Origin: Mycolicibacterium boenickei
Lineage (GTDB): Bacteria > Actinomycetota > Actinomycetes > Mycobacteriales > Mycobacteriaceae
Length of the DNA: 64,000 nucleotides
NCBI RefSeq assembly: GCF_010731295.1
Contig: NZ_AP022579.1
Location: forward strand, 4,712,001 to 4,776,000
Reading direction: 5' to 3'
Shown: positions 18,998 to 29,448 of the stretch, piece by piece
Numbering within the stretch: position 1 is the stretch's first letter
How the letters are laid out: the number at the start of each line of letters is the position of its first letter
Notes under the pieces: model-generated
Seen by the model: only the letters and a program-made list of their open reading frames with translations
What the model was told of the DNA's origin: nothing
Database searches by the model: none
Program-made: the position numbers and the translations under genes

Positions 18998-19981
18998 ATG
19001 GATGGCGTGTATGCCATCGAAGTTGCCGAGACCGGCGGACCCGAAGTCCTGAGCTACGTCGAGCGGCCCGAGCCCGCACCGGGCCCAGGCGAGGTACTGA
19101 TCAAGGCCGAGGCCATCGGCGTCAACTTCATCGACACCTACTTCCGGTCCGGGGCGTATCCGCGCGAGCTGCCGTTCATCGTCGGGTCCGAGGTGTGCGG
19201 CACCGTCGCCGCGGTGGGTGACGATGTGGCCGCGCTGGCTGTCGGCGACCGGGTGGTGACGGCGAACGCGACCGGGGCCTACGCCGACTTCTGCGTTGCC
19301 CCAGCCGATTTCGTCGCGTATGTGCCCGACGGCGTGGCGCCCGACGCGATCGCGTCGGCGCTGCTGAAAGGGATGACGGCGCACTATCTGATCAAGTCGA
19401 CCTATCCCGTGCAACCGAACGACACCGTGCTGGTGCATGCCGGCGCCGGCGGGGTCGGCCTGATCCTCACCCAGTGGGCCACCAGTATCGGCACCCGCGT
19501 GATCACCACCGCCTCCACTCCGGAGAAGGCCGAGTTGTCCCGGCAGGCCGGCGCCATCGAGGTGCTCGACTACCCCGAGGATCCGGCCGAGTTCGGTGAC
19601 AAGATCCGCGATCTCACCGGCGGGGCGGGGGTGGCCGCGGTCTACGACGGCGTCGGTGCGTCAACGTTCGACGCCAGCCTGGCCAGCCTCGCGGTGCGTG
19701 GCACGCTGGCACTGTTCGGTGCGGCCAGCGGACCGGTCCCCCCGGTCGATCCGCAGCGACTCAACGCGGCGGGATCGGTGTTCCTGACGCGGCCGACGCT
19801 GGCCCACCACACCCGCACCCCCGACGAGTTCTCCTGGCGTGCGGGAGAATTGATCAACGCAATCGCCGACGGGTCGATCACCATCACCGTCGGCGGACGC
19901 TACCCCCTGGCCGAAGCCGGCCAGGCCCACACCGACCTACAGGGCCGCAAGACCGTCGGCTCGATCGTGCTGGTGCCCTAG
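18998..19981 (+). CDS. qor: NADPH:quinone oxidoreductase (zinc-independent MDR family)
   Basis: A 327-residue medium-chain reductase. KAEAIGVNFIDTYFRSGAYP is the QOR N-terminal signature, VHAGAGGVGLILTQWA the nucleotide-binding loop, and YDGVGASTFDASLASL the catalytic-domain segment. No zinc-binding cysteine pattern is present, as expected for quinone oxidoreductase. ATG 18998 is preferred because AGGTG at 18987-18991 is suitably placed; GTG 18989 and GTG 19007 are alternatives. In M. tuberculosis qor also stands near ctaB and tkt. Confidence 0.92.
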   Translation: MDGVYAIEVAETGGPEVLSYVERPEPAPGPGEVLIKAEAIGVNFIDTYFRSGAYPRELPFIVGSEVCGTVAAVGDDVAALAVGDRVVTANATGAYADFCVAPADFVAYVPDGVAPDAIASALLKGMTAHYLIKSTYPVQPNDTVLVHAGAGGVGLILTQWATSIGTRVITTASTPEKAELSRQAGAIEVLDYPEDPAEFGDKIRDLTGGAGVAAVYDGVGASTFDASLASLAVRGTLALFGAASGPVPPVDPQRLNAAGSVFLTRPTLAHHTRTPDEFSWRAGELINAIADGSITITVGGRYPLAEAGQAHTDLQGRKTVGSIVLVP

Positions 19982-20065
19982 ACCGGCTGCACCGCCGGGA
20001 CCGCGCCGATTCCTACCCCAGGGCCGCGCTGAGGGCCGATCCACGACCCAGGGGTGGAAAGCGAC

Positions 20066-20087
20066 GTAGCTGTGTCGCGACAGCTAC
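20066..20087. terminator. hairpin GTAGCTGT/ACAGCTAC at convergent gene ends
   Basis: An 8-base perfect stem with a GTCGCG loop covers the last bases of the DUF1254 gene and lies downstream of qor. With qor and the DUF1254 gene converging, it can act as a bidirectional terminator. There is no T-run, as is usual in mycobacteria. Confidence 0.5.
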
Positions 20088-21025
20088 ACCGGCTCGGCGG
20101 CCGGGAACGTCCAGGAACCGTCGAGGATCTCGGGCCTCGGCCGGTACAGCCGCACGATGTAGTTCCAGCCCTCGGTGACCGGCAGCAGGTTGGCCGCACC
20201 GCTCCCGCCGAACTGCACCGTGGTGGAACCGTCAGGGTCCTTCACCGCAGTGACGTTGTTCACCGAATAGGCATTCTGTGCGTTCGGGGTGAAGTAGCCG
20301 TCCTTGTTGTAGACCGTGATCGACCAGAACCCGTCCACCGGGACGTCTTTCACCGTGAGACGGTGCACGGTGGTGCCGTCGTTGTGGGCCGGCACGACGG
20401 TGAGATACAGCGCATCGCGCTCCGGGTTGCCACCCCACGCGAACGCGGAGCCGATCAGGTGCCGCACCGGCTCCACGGCATACCTGGGGCCGAACATCCC
20501 CTTCGTGTCGGCAACGGTGGTCGACAGCGTTACGAGCGCGTCCCGAACGGTCTTCTGACTGACCGGATCCCACTGCGGGATCTCGAAGAACCCCGGCTCT
20601 GCCTGTGAGACGCCGATCGAGTCCTGCAGCGCGTGCACCGCGGCCAGGTCGGCGGGATCGCCCGGATCGACCAAGGTGCGCACCGCCGCGATCGCGTAGC
20701 GGGTATCGACGGAGTCCCTGCTGAACGTCAGCTCGGCCGGCGCGTAGGCGACGTTGGTGGTGTAGTGGTCCTCGCTGATGACCTGCAGCGACATGAACCG
20801 GCCCGCGCTGTCGGGCAGCGTGATGGTGACGGGCCCACCGTCGAGATCGAACACCGCCGCGGAGTACAGGGTGTCACGGTTCTGCCGGATGACGATCTGG
20901 TGATCGATGGGGGTCAGCTCGCGATTGTGGAAGAACTTGCCGAAGCCGCCGTCCTTCACGGCACCGGCGAAGTACAGGTCGGATTCGGCCCGCGCGAAGT
21001 TGTCGGGACTCACCAGTTCGGTCAT
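20084..21025 (-). CDS. DUF1254/DUF1214 domain protein
   Basis: A 313-residue soluble protein with no signal peptide. The N-terminal half contains IRQNRDTLYSAAVFDLDGGP, typical of DUF1254, and YTTNVAYAPAEL. The C-terminal half with GFWSITVYNKDGYFTPNAQN and VNN is the DUF1214 hallmark, ending in NYIVRLYRPRPEILDGSW. The biochemical role of the family is not established. ATG 21025 is used; GTG 21031 is possible. A hairpin separates it from ctaB upstream, so it may have its own promoter. Confidence 0.85.
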   Translation of the reverse strand: MTELVSPDNFARAESDLYFAGAVKDGGFGKFFHNRELTPIDHQIVIRQNRDTLYSAAVFDLDGGPVTITLPDSAGRFMSLQVISEDHYTTNVAYAPAELTFSRDSVDTRYAIAAVRTLVDPGDPADLAAVHALQDSIGVSQAEPGFFEIPQWDPVSQKTVRDALVTLSTTVADTKGMFGPRYAVEPVRHLIGSAFAWGGNPERDALYLTVVPAHNDGTTVHRLTVKDVPVDGFWSITVYNKDGYFTPNAQNAYSVNNVTAVKDPDGSTTVQFGGSGAANLLPVTEGWNYIVRLYRPRPEILDGSWTFPAAEPV

Positions 21026-21041
21026 GCCCACAACGCTGCCA

Positions 21042-21056
21042 CACCAACGGTGTTGG
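21042..21056 (-). terminator. short hairpin between ctaB and the DUF1254 gene
   Basis: CCAAC and GTTGG (21044-21048 and 21052-21056) flank a 3-base loop, with further partial pairing outside. It follows the ctaB stop by about 20 bases on the minus strand, so partial termination after ctaB is possible. Confidence 0.3.
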
Positions 21057-21076
21057 GGTGGCAGATCCCCGGGGGC

Positions 21077-22009
21077 TCAGTGACCGAAGATGGTCGGAAG
21101 CGCGAGCGCCGAATCGATGGCCAGCGCGCAGAACACCACGGCCAGGTAGTTGTTCGACTGCAGGAACAACCGCAGCGGCTTGACCGGCTCGCCGCGCTTC
21201 ACGCCGGAATACAGCTGGTGCGCCATCACCAGGAACCACGCCCCGGCCAGCAGCGCCACGGCCCCGTAGAGCCAACCGGTGGCCAGCGCCAGCACCAGAG
21301 TGGTGAGCACCGTCAGCCAGGTGTAGATGAGGATCTGGCGGGTGACCTCACGCTCGGTGGCGACGGCGGGCAGCATCGGCACGCCTGCTGCTTTGTAGTC
21401 GTCCTTGTAGCGCATCGCCAGTGCCCAGGTGTGCGGCGGTGTCCAGAAGAAGATGATCAGGAACATCACCAGCGCCGGCCACTGGATGGTGCCGGTCACC
21501 GCGGACCAGCCGATCATCACGGGCATGCAGCCGGCCGCCCCGCCCCACACCACGTTCTGGGAGGTGCGGCGCTTGAGCAGCAATGTGTAGACGAAGACGT
21601 AGAACGCGATCGTCGCCACGGCCAGCAACCCGGACAGCAGATTCGAGGTCCACCACAGCCAGCAGAACGACGTGACGGAGAGCACCAGTCCGAAGATCAG
21701 GGCGTGCCGCGTGGGCACCGAGGCCTGGGCCAGCGGACGGCGGGCGGTCCGCTTCATCACCTTGTCGATGTCGGCGTCGACCACGCAGTTGAGCGTGTTG
21801 GCGCCGGCCGCAGCGAGGCCGCCACCGATCAGCGTGTTGAGGATCAGCAGCGGATCAATGGTGCCGCGGGCCGCCAACAGCATCGCCGGAATGGTGGTGA
21901 CCAGCAACAACTCGATCACGCGCGGCTTGGTCAAGGCCAGATACGACAGGAAGGTGGTTCGTATTCGGCTCGGCGCCCCATTGATGAGCCGGCGCTCGCG
22001 AATGCTCAC
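21077..22009 (-). CDS. ctaB: protoheme IX farnesyltransferase CtaB (heme O synthase)
   Basis: A 310-residue membrane prenyltransferase that converts heme B to heme O, the substrate of CtaA. The prenyl-pyrophosphate motif is [20 protein letters not shown], followed by [26 protein letters not shown] and [20 protein letters not shown] are the other conserved loops. About nine helices are predicted. It is divergent from tkt, and the 232-base space between them contains both promoters and no evident gene. Confidence 0.96.
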   Translation of the reverse strand: MSIRERRLINGAPSRIRTTFLSYLALTKPRVIELLLVTTIPAMLLAARGTIDPLLILNTLIGGGLAAAGANTLNCVVDADIDKVMKRTARRPLAQASVPTRHALIFGLVLSVTSFCWLWWTSNLLSGLLAVATIAFYVFVYTLLLKRRTSQNVVWGGAAGCMPVMIGWSAVTGTIQWPALVMFLIIFFWTPPHTWALAMRYKDDYKAAGVPMLPAVATEREVTRQILIYTWLTVLTTLVLALATGWLYGAVALLAGAWFLVMAHQLYSGVKRGEPVKPLRLFLQSNNYLAVVFCALAIDSALALPTIFGH

Positions 22010-22241
22010 GCAAATAACTCCTCGGGTGGCGTCACGCGGCTTCTACTACACACGATGGTAGACCGCCGCCCGAATGCCTCGGCACCGCAGGGTCTGTTCT
22101 GGGGCAACTACGGGTAAACGACCGGGTATCGGTGTGAGAACCAGTCTGCATCTGATGAGTCCGCCCCACTAGGGTGTTTGTCGTAGCAGCATGGCAACTG
22201 CGTGCCCGTGCCAGCAGATAGAAGACGAGGAAGTGAGCTTA

Positions 22242-24332
22242 GTGACCACCGCCGAAGAGATCACCGCTCTCACCCAGCCCAACCACCCAGATGACTGGAC
22301 CGAACTCGACAGCGTCGCCGTCGACACCGTCCGGGTGCTCGCGGCTGACGCGGTGCAGAAGGTCGGCAACGGCCACCCCGGTACCGCGATGAGCCTGGCT
22401 CCCCTCGCCTACACGCTGTTCCAGCGGCAACTGCGCCACGATCCCAGCGACACCGAATGGATCGGCCGCGACCGCTTCGTGCTGTCCTGCGGACACTCCA
22501 GCCTGACCCTGTACCTGCAGCTCTACCTGGGCGGGTTCGGTCTCGAGCTGGCCGACATCGAGGCACTTCGCACCTGGGGTTCGCTCACTCCGGGCCACCC
22601 CGAGTACCACCACACCAAGGGCGTGGAGATCACGACCGGTCCGCTGGGCCAGGGGCTGGCGTCAGCCGTCGGCATGGCCATGGCCGCCCGCTACGAGCGC
22701 GGCCTGTTCGATCCCGACACCGCCCCGGGCGAGAGCCCGTTCGACCACTACATCTACGTGGTGGCCTCGGATGGCGACATGGAGGAAGGCGTCACCAGCG
22801 AAGCCTCGTCGCTCGCGGGTACCCAGCAGCTCGGCAACCTCATCGTGTTCTGGGATGACAACAAGATCTCCATCGAGCACAACACCGACATCGCACTGAG
22901 TGAGGACGTGCCCGCGCGCTACCGGGCGTACGGCTGGCACGTCCAGGAGGTCGAGGGCGGCGAGAACGTCGTCGGCATCGAGAAGGCCATCGAAGAGGCC
23001 AAGAAGGTCACCGACAAGCCCTCGTTCATCGCGCTGCGCACCATCATCGGCTACCCCGCCCCCAACAAGATGAACACCGGTGGCGTGCACGGCTCGGCGC
23101 TGGGCGCCGACGAGGTGGCCGCCACCAAGAAGATCCTCGGATTCGACCCGGAGAAGAGCTTCGAGGTGCGCGATGACGTCATCGCCCACACCCGTGAGCT
23201 GGTCACCCGCGGCAAGCAGGTGCACGACGACTGGCAGGTGAGCTTCGACGCCTGGGCCAAGCGCGAGCCGGAGCGCAAGGCGCTGCTGGACCGGTTGCAG
23301 GCCAAGGAACTGCCGGAGGGTTGGGACGCCGAGCTGCCGCACTGGGACCTCGACTCCAAGCCGGTGGCCACCCGGGCCGCCTCCGGGGCCGTGCTGGCTG
23401 CCGTCGGTCAGACGCTGCCCGAGCTGTGGGGCGGCTCGGCCGACCTCGCCGGCAGCAACAACACCACGATCAAGGGCGCGAACTCCTTTGGACCGCCATC
23501 GATCTCGACCGAAGACTGGAACGCGACCTGGTACGGCCGCACCCTGCACTTCGGCATCCGTGAGCATGCGATGGGCGCCATCCTGTCGGGCATCGTGCTG
23601 CACGGCCCGACCCGGCCCTACGGCGGAACGTTCCTCCAGTTCTCGGATTACATGCGGCCTGCCGTGCGTTTGGCCTCATTGATGAACATCGATCCGATCT
23701 ACGTCTGGACGCACGATTCGATCGGTCTCGGCGAAGACGGCCCGACGCATCAGCCGATCGAGCACCTGGCCGCGCTGCGCGCGATCCCGAACCTGTCGGT
23801 GGTGCGCCCGGGTGACCCGAACGAGACCGCCTACGCGTGGAAGACGGTGCTGGAGCGCACTGCCAGCACCGGCCCGGTCGGCTTGATCCTGACCCGCCAG
23901 GGCGTCCCCGTCATCGAGGGCACCAGCGCCGAAGGGGTCTCCCGCGGTGGTTACGTGCTCGGCGGCACCCCGGAGGAGAACCCCGACGTGGTGATCATCG
24001 CCACCGGCTCCGAACTTCAGCTCGCCGTCGCGGCGCAGAAGCTGCTGGCGGACAAGGACATCAACGCGAGCGTGGTGTCGATGCCGTGTGTCGAGTGGTT
24101 CGAATCGCAGCCCAAGGAGTACCGCGATTCGGTGCTGCCGCCTGCGGTTTCGGCCCGGGTGGCGGTCGAGGCCGCAGTGGCGCAGAGTTGGTACAAGCTG
24201 GTCGGAGACACCGGCGAGATCGTTTCGATCGAGCACTACGGCGCCTCGGCCGACGACAAGACCCTGTTCCGCGAGTTCGGCTTCACCCCCGAGGCCGTGG
24301 CTGCCGCGGCAGAACGATCCCTGGACAACTGA
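22242..24332 (+). CDS. tkt: transketolase
   Basis: A 696-residue thiamine-diphosphate enzyme moving two-carbon units between sugar phosphates in the pentose phosphate pathway. [19 protein letters not shown] and [20 protein letters not shown] form the N-terminal TPP/Mg site; [14 protein letters not shown] and [20 protein letters not shown] lie in the pyrimidine domain. GTG 22242 follows a GAGGAAGTGAG site and aligns with known mycobacterial N-termini (TTAEEITAL). An in-frame ATG at 22191 would add 17 atypical residues and is not preferred. First gene of the tkt-tal-zwf-opcA-pgl operon. Confidence 0.96.
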   Translation: MTTAEEITALTQPNHPDDWTELDSVAVDTVRVLAADAVQKVGNGHPGTAMSLAPLAYTLFQRQLRHDPSDTEWIGRDRFVLSCGHSSLTLYLQLYLGGFGLELADIEALRTWGSLTPGHPEYHHTKGVEITTGPLGQGLASAVGMAMAARYERGLFDPDTAPGESPFDHYIYVVASDGDMEEGVTSEASSLAGTQQLGNLIVFWDDNKISIEHNTDIALSEDVPARYRAYGWHVQEVEGGENVVGIEKAIEEAKKVTDKPSFIALRTIIGYPAPNKMNTGGVHGSALGADEVAATKKILGFDPEKSFEVRDDVIAHTRELVTRGKQVHDDWQVSFDAWAKREPERKALLDRLQAKELPEGWDAELPHWDLDSKPVATRAASGAVLAAVGQTLPELWGGSADLAGSNNTTIKGANSFGPPSISTEDWNATWYGRTLHFGIREHAMGAILSGIVLHGPTRPYGGTFLQFSDYMRPAVRLASLMNIDPIYVWTHDSIGLGEDGPTHQPIEHLAALRAIPNLSVVRPGDPNETAYAWKTVLERTASTGPVGLILTRQGVPVIEGTSAEGVSRGGYVLGGTPEENPDVVIIATGSELQLAVAAQKLLADKDINASVVSMPCVEWFESQPKEYRDSVLPPAVSARVAVEAAVAQSWYKLVGDTGEIVSIEHYGASADDKTLFREFGFTPEAVAAAAERSLDN

Positions 24333-24354
24333 CGACTAGCAGGAGAAGGCGAAC

Positions 24355-25470
24355 ATGACTCAGAACCCGAATCTCGCGGCGCTGAGTGCCGCGGGTGTAT
24401 CTGTCTGGCTCGACGACTTGTCGCGCGAGCGGCTGCAATCAGGAAATCTGACGGAGCTCATCAACACCCGCAGCGTCGTGGGGGTGACCACCAACCCGTC
24501 GATCTTCCAGGCGGCGCTGTCGAAGGGCACCGCCTACGACGCCCAGGTGAAGGAACTCGCCGAGCGGGGCGCCGACGTCGACGCCACCATCCGCACCGTC
24601 ACCACCGACGATGTCCGCAACGCCTGCGATGTGCTGGCCAAGCAGTACGAGGCCTCCGACGGCGTCGACGGCCGGGTGTCCATCGAGGTCGACCCGCGGC
24701 TGGCCCATGACACCGACAAGACGATCCTGCAGGCGATCGAGCTGTGGAAGATCGTCGACCGGCCCAATCTGCTGATCAAGATTCCCGCGACGCTCGCCGG
24801 ACTGCCGGCGATCACCGCGGTGATCGCCGAAGGCATCTCGGTCAACGTCACGCTGATCTTCTCGGTCGAGCGGCACCGCGCAGTGATGGACGCCTACCTG
24901 GCCGGCCTTGAGGCCGCCAAGGAAGCCGGCCACGATCTGTCCAAGATCCACTCGGTCGCCTCGTTCTTCGTGTCCCGCGTGGACACCGAGATCGACAACC
25001 GGTTGGAGAAGATCGGCTCGGAGGAGGCTCTGGCGCTGCGCGGCAAGGCCGGGGTGGCCAACTCTCGCCTGGCCTACGCGGCCTACGAGGAAGTCTTCGG
25101 CGGTGAGCGGTTCGCCGCACTCAAGGGTGACGGCGCCCGCGTACAGCGCGTGCTGTGGGCGTCCACCGGCGTCAAGAACCCGGAGTATTCCGACACCCTC
25201 TACGTCACCGAGTTGGTCGCGCCGCACACGGTGAACACGCTGCCGGAGAAGACGCTGGAGGCGGTCGCCGATCACGGCGAGATCACCGGTGACACCATCA
25301 CCGGCACCGCGGCGGCATCACAGGAAATCTTCGACAAGCTCAGCGCAGTCGGTATCGACCTGGTCGATGTGTTCAAGGTCCTCGAGGACGAGGGCGTGGA
25401 GAAGTTCGAGAAGTCGTGGCAGGAACTGCTCGACGCGACACAGGGCCAACTCGACGCCGCGACGCGATGA
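24355..25470 (+). CDS. tal: transaldolase
   Basis: A 371-residue enzyme of the longer bacterial TalB-like class. [16 protein letters not shown] is the N-terminal signature, and [16 protein letters not shown] carries the Schiff-base Lys. [17 protein letters not shown] and [20 protein letters not shown] complete the barrel. It transfers a dihydroxyacetone unit between sedoheptulose-7-phosphate and glyceraldehyde-3-phosphate. A GGAGAAGG ribosome site precedes ATG 24355; its stop overlaps zwf. Confidence 0.96.
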   Translation: MTQNPNLAALSAAGVSVWLDDLSRERLQSGNLTELINTRSVVGVTTNPSIFQAALSKGTAYDAQVKELAERGADVDATIRTVTTDDVRNACDVLAKQYEASDGVDGRVSIEVDPRLAHDTDKTILQAIELWKIVDRPNLLIKIPATLAGLPAITAVIAEGISVNVTLIFSVERHRAVMDAYLAGLEAAKEAGHDLSKIHSVASFFVSRVDTEIDNRLEKIGSEEALALRGKAGVANSRLAYAAYEEVFGGERFAALKGDGARVQRVLWASTGVKNPEYSDTLYVTELVAPHTVNTLPEKTLEAVADHGEITGDTITGTAAASQEIFDKLSAVGIDLVDVFKVLEDEGVEKFEKSWQELLDATQGQLDAATR

Positions 25471-27017
25471 GCCCGGCCAGCGGCGGGCCCGAGACCGCCT
25501 GGCGTAACCCGTTGCGGGACAAGCGCGACAAGCGCATGCCCCGCATCGCGGGGCCCTGTGCGGTGGTGATCTTCGGCGTCACCGGCGATTTGGCCCGCAA
25601 GAAGCTGATGCCGGCCATCTACGATCTGGCCAATCGCGGACTGCTGCCACCCAGCTTTGCGCTGGTGGGTTTCGCCCGCCGCGATTGGGCGGACGAGGAT
25701 TTCGGCAAGATCGTCTTCGACGCGGTCAAACAGCACGCCCGCACGCCGTTCCGCCAGGAGGTCTGGGACCGCCTGGCCGAGGGATTCCGGTTCGTGCAGG
25801 GCACTTTCGACGACGACGCCTCGTTCGAACGCCTCAAGGACACGCTGCACAAACTCGACGTCGAACGCGGCACCAGCGGCAATCACGCGTTCTACCTGTC
25901 GATCCCGCCGAAGGCGTTCCCCCAGGTCTGCGAGCAGCTGTCGAAGTCGGGGCTGGCGGACAAGCCAGAGGGCAGCTGGAGCCGGGTGGTGATCGAGAAG
26001 CCGTTCGGTCACGACCTCAAGAGCGCCGAGGAACTCAACGCCGTGGTCAACAGCGTGTTCCCGGAATCGTCGGTGTTCCGCATCGACCACTACCTGGGCA
26101 AGGAGACCGTTCAGAACCTCCTGGCACTGCGCTTCGCCAACGAGATGTTCGAGCCGGTACTGAACTCGCACTATGTCGACAGCGTGCAGATCACGATGGC
26201 CGAGGACATCGGCCTCGGCGGGCGCGGCGGCTACTACGACGGTGTCGGTGCCGCCCGCGACGTCATCCAGAACCATCTGCTGCAGCTGCTGGCGCTGACC
26301 GCGATGGAGGAGCCGGTCAGTTTCTCCCCCGCGGAGCTGCAGGCCGAAAAGATCAAGGTGCTCTCGGCAACCCGGCTCGCCGAGCCGCTGGACGAGACCA
26401 CGTCCCGCGGGCAGTACGCGGCCGGCTGGCAGGGCGGCGAGAAGGTCGTCGGGTTGCTGGACGAGGAAGGGTTCTCGAAGACCTCGACCACCGAGACGTT
26501 CGCAGCCATCACCCTGGATGTGGACACCCGGCGCTGGGCCGGCGTCCCGTTCTATCTGCGCACCGGAAAACGCTTGGGCCGCAGAGTCACCGAGATCGCG
26601 CTGTTGTTCAAGCGCGCGCCACACCTGCCCTTCGACGCCACGATGACCGATGAGCTGGGCCAGAACGCCCTCGTGATCCGGGTACAGCCGGACGAGGGCA
26701 TCACCCTGCGGTTCGGGTCCAAGGTTCCTGGCCACATCATGGAAGTCCGCGATGTCAGCATGGACTTCTCCTACGGCTCGGCCTTCGCCGAGGAGTCGCC
26801 CGAGGCCTACGAGCGCCTGATCCTCGATGTGCTGCTGGGCGAACCGTCGCTGTTCCCGGTCAATGCCGAGGTCGAATTGTGCTGGAAGATCCTGGATCCC
26901 GCACTGGAGTACTGGGCTACGCACGGTAAGCCCGATTCGTACGAGTCCGGAACGTGGGGCCCCGATTCGGCGTTCGAGATGTTGCGCAGGTCGGGCCGGG
27001 AATGGAGGCGGCCGTGA
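25467..27017 (+). CDS. zwf: glucose-6-phosphate 1-dehydrogenase
   Basis: A 516-residue dehydrogenase that opens the oxidative pentose phosphate branch. The nucleotide loop is [20 protein letters not shown] near residues 35-54 and the active-site motif is [28 protein letters not shown] precedes it. ATG 25467 overlaps the tal stop (ATGA). Upstream in-frame codons lie inside tal. It corresponds to the operonic Zwf2 of M. tuberculosis, which needs OpcA for assembly. Confidence 0.96.
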   Translation: MSPASGGPETAWRNPLRDKRDKRMPRIAGPCAVVIFGVTGDLARKKLMPAIYDLANRGLLPPSFALVGFARRDWADEDFGKIVFDAVKQHARTPFRQEVWDRLAEGFRFVQGTFDDDASFERLKDTLHKLDVERGTSGNHAFYLSIPPKAFPQVCEQLSKSGLADKPEGSWSRVVIEKPFGHDLKSAEELNAVVNSVFPESSVFRIDHYLGKETVQNLLALRFANEMFEPVLNSHYVDSVQITMAEDIGLGGRGGYYDGVGAARDVIQNHLLQLLALTAMEEPVSFSPAELQAEKIKVLSATRLAEPLDETTSRGQYAAGWQGGEKVVGLLDEEGFSKTSTTETFAAITLDVDTRRWAGVPFYLRTGKRLGRRVTEIALLFKRAPHLPFDATMTDELGQNALVIRVQPDEGITLRFGSKVPGHIMEVRDVSMDFSYGSAFAEESPEAYERLILDVLLGEPSLFPVNAEVELCWKILDPALEYWATHGKPDSYESGTWGPDSAFEMLRRSGREWRRP

Positions 27018-27045
27018 CGAGCGCTAGCGCGAGGAACCGAACACT

Positions 27046-27957
27046 ATGATCGTCGATCTGCCCGAGACCAATACCGGGGCAATCAACAAGAAAATCGTCG
27101 CCCTGCGCGAGGAGGGCGGCGCGATCACCCTCGGCCGGGTGCTGACGCTGGTCATCGCCCCCGATACCGAGGCGGTGCTCGAGGAGTCGATCGAGGCGGC
27201 CAACTGGGCCAGCCGCGAGCATCCCTGCCGCGTGATCGTGGTGATCCCCGGAGACCGATTGACCACCGAGGCTCGGCTGGATGCCCAGCTGCGGGTGGGC
27301 CGCGACGCCGGCGCGAACGAGGTCGTGGTGCTGCGACTGTCCGGTCCGCTGGCCAACCACGCCAGCAGTGTGGTGACGCCGTTCCTGTTGCCCGACACCC
27401 CGGTCGTGACCTGGTGGCCCGACCTGGCGCCTGCCGTGCCCGCACAGGATCCGCTGGGCAAGTTGGCGATTCGCCGCATCACCGATGCCACCAACGGCGC
27501 TGATCCGCTGGCCTGCATCAAGAGCAGGCTCAACGGCTATACCGCAGGCGACACCGACCTGGCCTGGAGCCGTGTCACCTACTGGCGTGCACTGCTGGCC
27601 GCGGCGATCGACCAGCCACCGCACGAACCCATCACCTCCGCGCTGGTGTCCGGGCTCAAGGACGAACCCGCGCTGGACATCCTGGCCGGCTGGCTGGCCA
27701 ACCGGATCGACGGACCCGTGACCCGAACGACCGGTGAATTGAAGGTCGAACTGACCAGGCCGAGTGAGACCGTGACCCTGGCTCGTCCGCAGACCGGCGT
27801 CACCGCCGTACTGAGCCGCACCGGCAAGCCGGATGCGTTGGTGCCACTGGCCCGCCGCGAGGCCAAGGAGTGCCTGGCCGAGGATCTGCGCCGGCTCGAT
27901 GCCGACGAAATCTACTACGACGCACTTACGGGGATCGACAAGGTGAGTTATGCCTGA
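27046..27957 (+). CDS. opcA: OpcA, glucose-6-phosphate dehydrogenase assembly protein
   Basis: A 303-residue protein that promotes assembly or activity of Zwf in actinobacteria and cyanobacteria. Recognisable parts are [42 protein letters not shown] and [20 protein letters not shown]. It lies between zwf and pgl, the conserved actinobacterial order. AGGAA precedes ATG 27046, and the end overlaps pgl by eight bases. Confidence 0.94.
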   Translation: MIVDLPETNTGAINKKIVALREEGGAITLGRVLTLVIAPDTEAVLEESIEAANWASREHPCRVIVVIPGDRLTTEARLDAQLRVGRDAGANEVVVLRLSGPLANHASSVVTPFLLPDTPVVTWWPDLAPAVPAQDPLGKLAIRRITDATNGADPLACIKSRLNGYTAGDTDLAWSRVTYWRALLAAAIDQPPHEPITSALVSGLKDEPALDILAGWLANRIDGPVTRTTGELKVELTRPSETVTLARPQTGVTAVLSRTGKPDALVPLARREAKECLAEDLRRLDADEIYYDALTGIDKVSYA

Positions 27958-28657
27958 ACGCATCATCGAAACGTATGCCGGCGCAGAAGAATTGGCGGCT
28001 GCGGCAGGTGCGAGGCTGGTCGGGGCGATCACCTCGGCCGTCGCCACCCGCGGCGCGGCGGACATCGTGCTGACCGGCGGCACCGTCGGGATCGCGCTCT
28101 TGCGCCACGTGGCCGGAGCCGAGATCGAATGGTCGAAGGTGCGGCTGTACTGGGGTGACGACCGTTTCGTGCCCCAGGGCGACGCCGAACGCAACGACCA
28201 GCAGGCGTACGACGCACTGCTGGAGGGCGTCAACATCCCCCCGGCGAATGTGCACCGGATCGCCACCAGCGACGGCGAATTCGGTGACGCGATCGATGAC
28301 GCCGCCGCCGCGTACGAACAACAGCTGCCCGCACAGTTCGACGTGCACCTGCTCGGCATGGGTGGTGAGGGACATGTCAATTCGTTGTTCCCCGACACCC
28401 CGGCGGTGCGCGAGACCACGCGTTTGGTGGTAGCTGTGACCGACTCCCCCAAGCCGCCGCCACGTCGAATCAGCCTGACACTGCCCGCGATTCAGCGTTC
28501 CCGCGAGGTGTGGCTGGTGGTGTCCGGCGAGGCGAAGGCCGATGCGGTTGCCGCCGCCGTCGGCGGCGCCGATCCGGTCGACATCCCGGCCGCCGGCGCC
28601 ATCGGGCTGGAGAAGACCGTGTGGCTGCTCGACGAGGGCGCCGCGAGCAAGCTCTGA
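27950..28657 (+). CDS. pgl: 6-phosphogluconolactonase
   Basis: A 235-residue lactonase (DevB type) hydrolysing 6-phosphogluconolactone. [37 protein letters not shown] and [20 protein letters not shown] carry the sugar-phosphate-binding residues. The last gene of the operon, it starts inside opcA. About 110 bases downstream a strong hairpin (28765-28793) may end the transcript. Confidence 0.95.
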   Translation: MPERIIETYAGAEELAAAAGARLVGAITSAVATRGAADIVLTGGTVGIALLRHVAGAEIEWSKVRLYWGDDRFVPQGDAERNDQQAYDALLEGVNIPPANVHRIATSDGEFGDAIDDAAAAYEQQLPAQFDVHLLGMGGEGHVNSLFPDTPAVRETTRLVVAVTDSPKPPPRRISLTLPAIQRSREVWLVVSGEAKADAVAAAVGGADPVDIPAAGAIGLEKTVWLLDEGAASKL

Positions 28658-28667
28658 CCCGGCCCGC

Positions 28668-28823
28668 CTATTCGTCGGCGGTGCCGCGGTTCCGCTCGGT
28701 CGTCGCGTCGGCCAACGCCTCGGCATAGCCGGCGAGGTAGTCGGCCACCTGACGGTTGGGCATGACCCGGTCGGTCGCAACGGCCGACCGGGTTCGGTGT
28801 TCGCAGAATTGGCGCACAACCAT
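28668..28823 (-). CDS. small hypothetical protein, 51 aa
   Basis: A short minus-strand reading from ATG 28823 (or ATG 28763, 31 aa) to TAG, convergent with pgl and divergent from the 28874 gene. It has no stop for 51 codons, and the C-terminal 31 codons (MPNRQVADYLAGYAEALADA and on) show strong G/C third-position bias typical of mycobacterial genes. The N-terminal 20 codons overlap a 10-bp hairpin. The peptide is hydrophilic, probably helical, with no signal or membrane segment. No family is recognised. Comparative conservation would decide. Confidence 0.5.
   Translation of the reverse strand: MVVRQFCEHRTRSAVATDRVMPNRQVADYLAGYAEALADATTERNRGTADE
28765..28793. terminator. 10-bp hairpin ACCCGGTCGG/CCGACCGGGT downstream of pgl
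   Basis: Perfect 10-base arms with a 9-base loop form a very stable stem about 110 bases after the pgl stop. It may terminate the tkt-pgl operon. It also falls inside the 5' part of the small minus-strand gene, where it could affect that mRNA. Confidence 0.45.
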
Positions 28824-28873
28824 TCAGACGCGGTTCGTCCCCGTTCGGTTCCGTACCGGCCATACTGGTCGGC

Positions 28874-29251
28874 ATGGCAGACAAAGGTGACGGCCGCGCC
28901 CGCCCGAACTCCGGGCGGCAGCGAATCCGGACACTGACGCAGGCCGCGCTCAACGCCGACATGACGGTGGAGCAGGTAGACACCCTGCTCACCGACCTGA
29001 GCACCACGTTGGTCGATCTCAACAAGTCGACCGGCGGCCTGGATGCCACCCTCGACCGGTTCAACGAAACCATCACCCGCATCGACGAGCTCGCGCCGCG
29101 TCTGATCGGTGTCGTCGAACGTCTGGAATCGATCGTCGACCGCGTCGAAGCCATCGTCGCGATCGGCGAGGCGGTGATGTCGCCGCTGGCCGCGACAGAG
29201 AGTGCGGTGCGCGGGATGATCACCCGGGTCCGCAAGAGCGCGGGCCTGTAG
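28874..29251 (+). CDS. small conserved mycobacterial protein (Rv1444c-like), coiled-coil type
   Basis: A 125-residue protein without signal peptide. The central part has heptad-like hydrophobic spacing (VEQVDTLLTDLSTTLVDLNK, LDRFNETITRIDELAPRLIG, VVERLESIVDRVEAIVAIGE), suggesting an amphipathic or coiled-coil helix bundle, and a basic C-terminus. Synteny after pgl matches M. tuberculosis Rv1444c, a protein of unknown function. CATACT at 28861-28866 stands seven bases before ATG 28874, so the transcript is probably leaderless. Confidence 0.8.
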   Translation: MADKGDGRARPNSGRQRIRTLTQAALNADMTVEQVDTLLTDLSTTLVDLNKSTGGLDATLDRFNETITRIDELAPRLIGVVERLESIVDRVEAIVAIGEAVMSPLAATESAVRGMITRVRKSAGL

Positions 29252-29267
29252 CACCGGCAGCCTCGGC

Positions 29268-29273
29268 TACAGT
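29268..29273 (+). promoter_or_regulatory. -10 hexamer TACAGT before a 41-codon ORF
   Basis: TACAGT lies seven bases upstream of ATG 29281, the leaderless spacing seen repeatedly in this window. A clear -35 is not visible. If real, it drives the small ORF and the MFS/SBP/monooxygenase genes behind it. Confidence 0.4.
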
Positions 29274-29280
29274 GGTCGTC

Positions 29281-29406
29281 ATGGGTGCCGGATTCGATCG
29301 CGCAGGTGCACGTCCCGTGCATCCTGCCGCATCATTCGCCCCTAGTTTGCTGGCGTCGATGTGGAACCGGGCCCGGCTGGCACCGCTGAAGAGGATCTCG
29401 GGTTAG
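29281..29406 (+). CDS. putative 41-aa leader or precursor peptide ahead of MFS operon
   Basis: An open reading from ATG to TAG placed between a leaderless-type promoter and the MFS gene, 42 bases before it. The N-terminal half is Gly/Ala/Pro-rich with mixed codon use; the C-terminal half (FAPSLLASMWNRARLAPLKR, then ISG) has near-complete G/C third positions, is amphipathic and ends basic. There is no signal peptide. It could be a short secreted or modified peptide precursor handled by the downstream exporter and monooxygenase, a regulatory uORF, or chance. No family is recognised. Codon bias and position are the only support. Confidence 0.4.
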   Translation: MGAGFDRAGARPVHPAASFAPSLLASMWNRARLAPLKRISG

Positions 29407-29448
29407 CTCCCGCTGCCCACATAATCCTGCTATCAGCTTCGAGGCGTC

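Noticed and set aside
22191..22241. N-terminal extension of transketolase from ATG 22191
   Set aside because: It adds 17 residues with two Cys not seen at the usual N-terminus. GTG 22242 has a better ribosome site and matches the known start.
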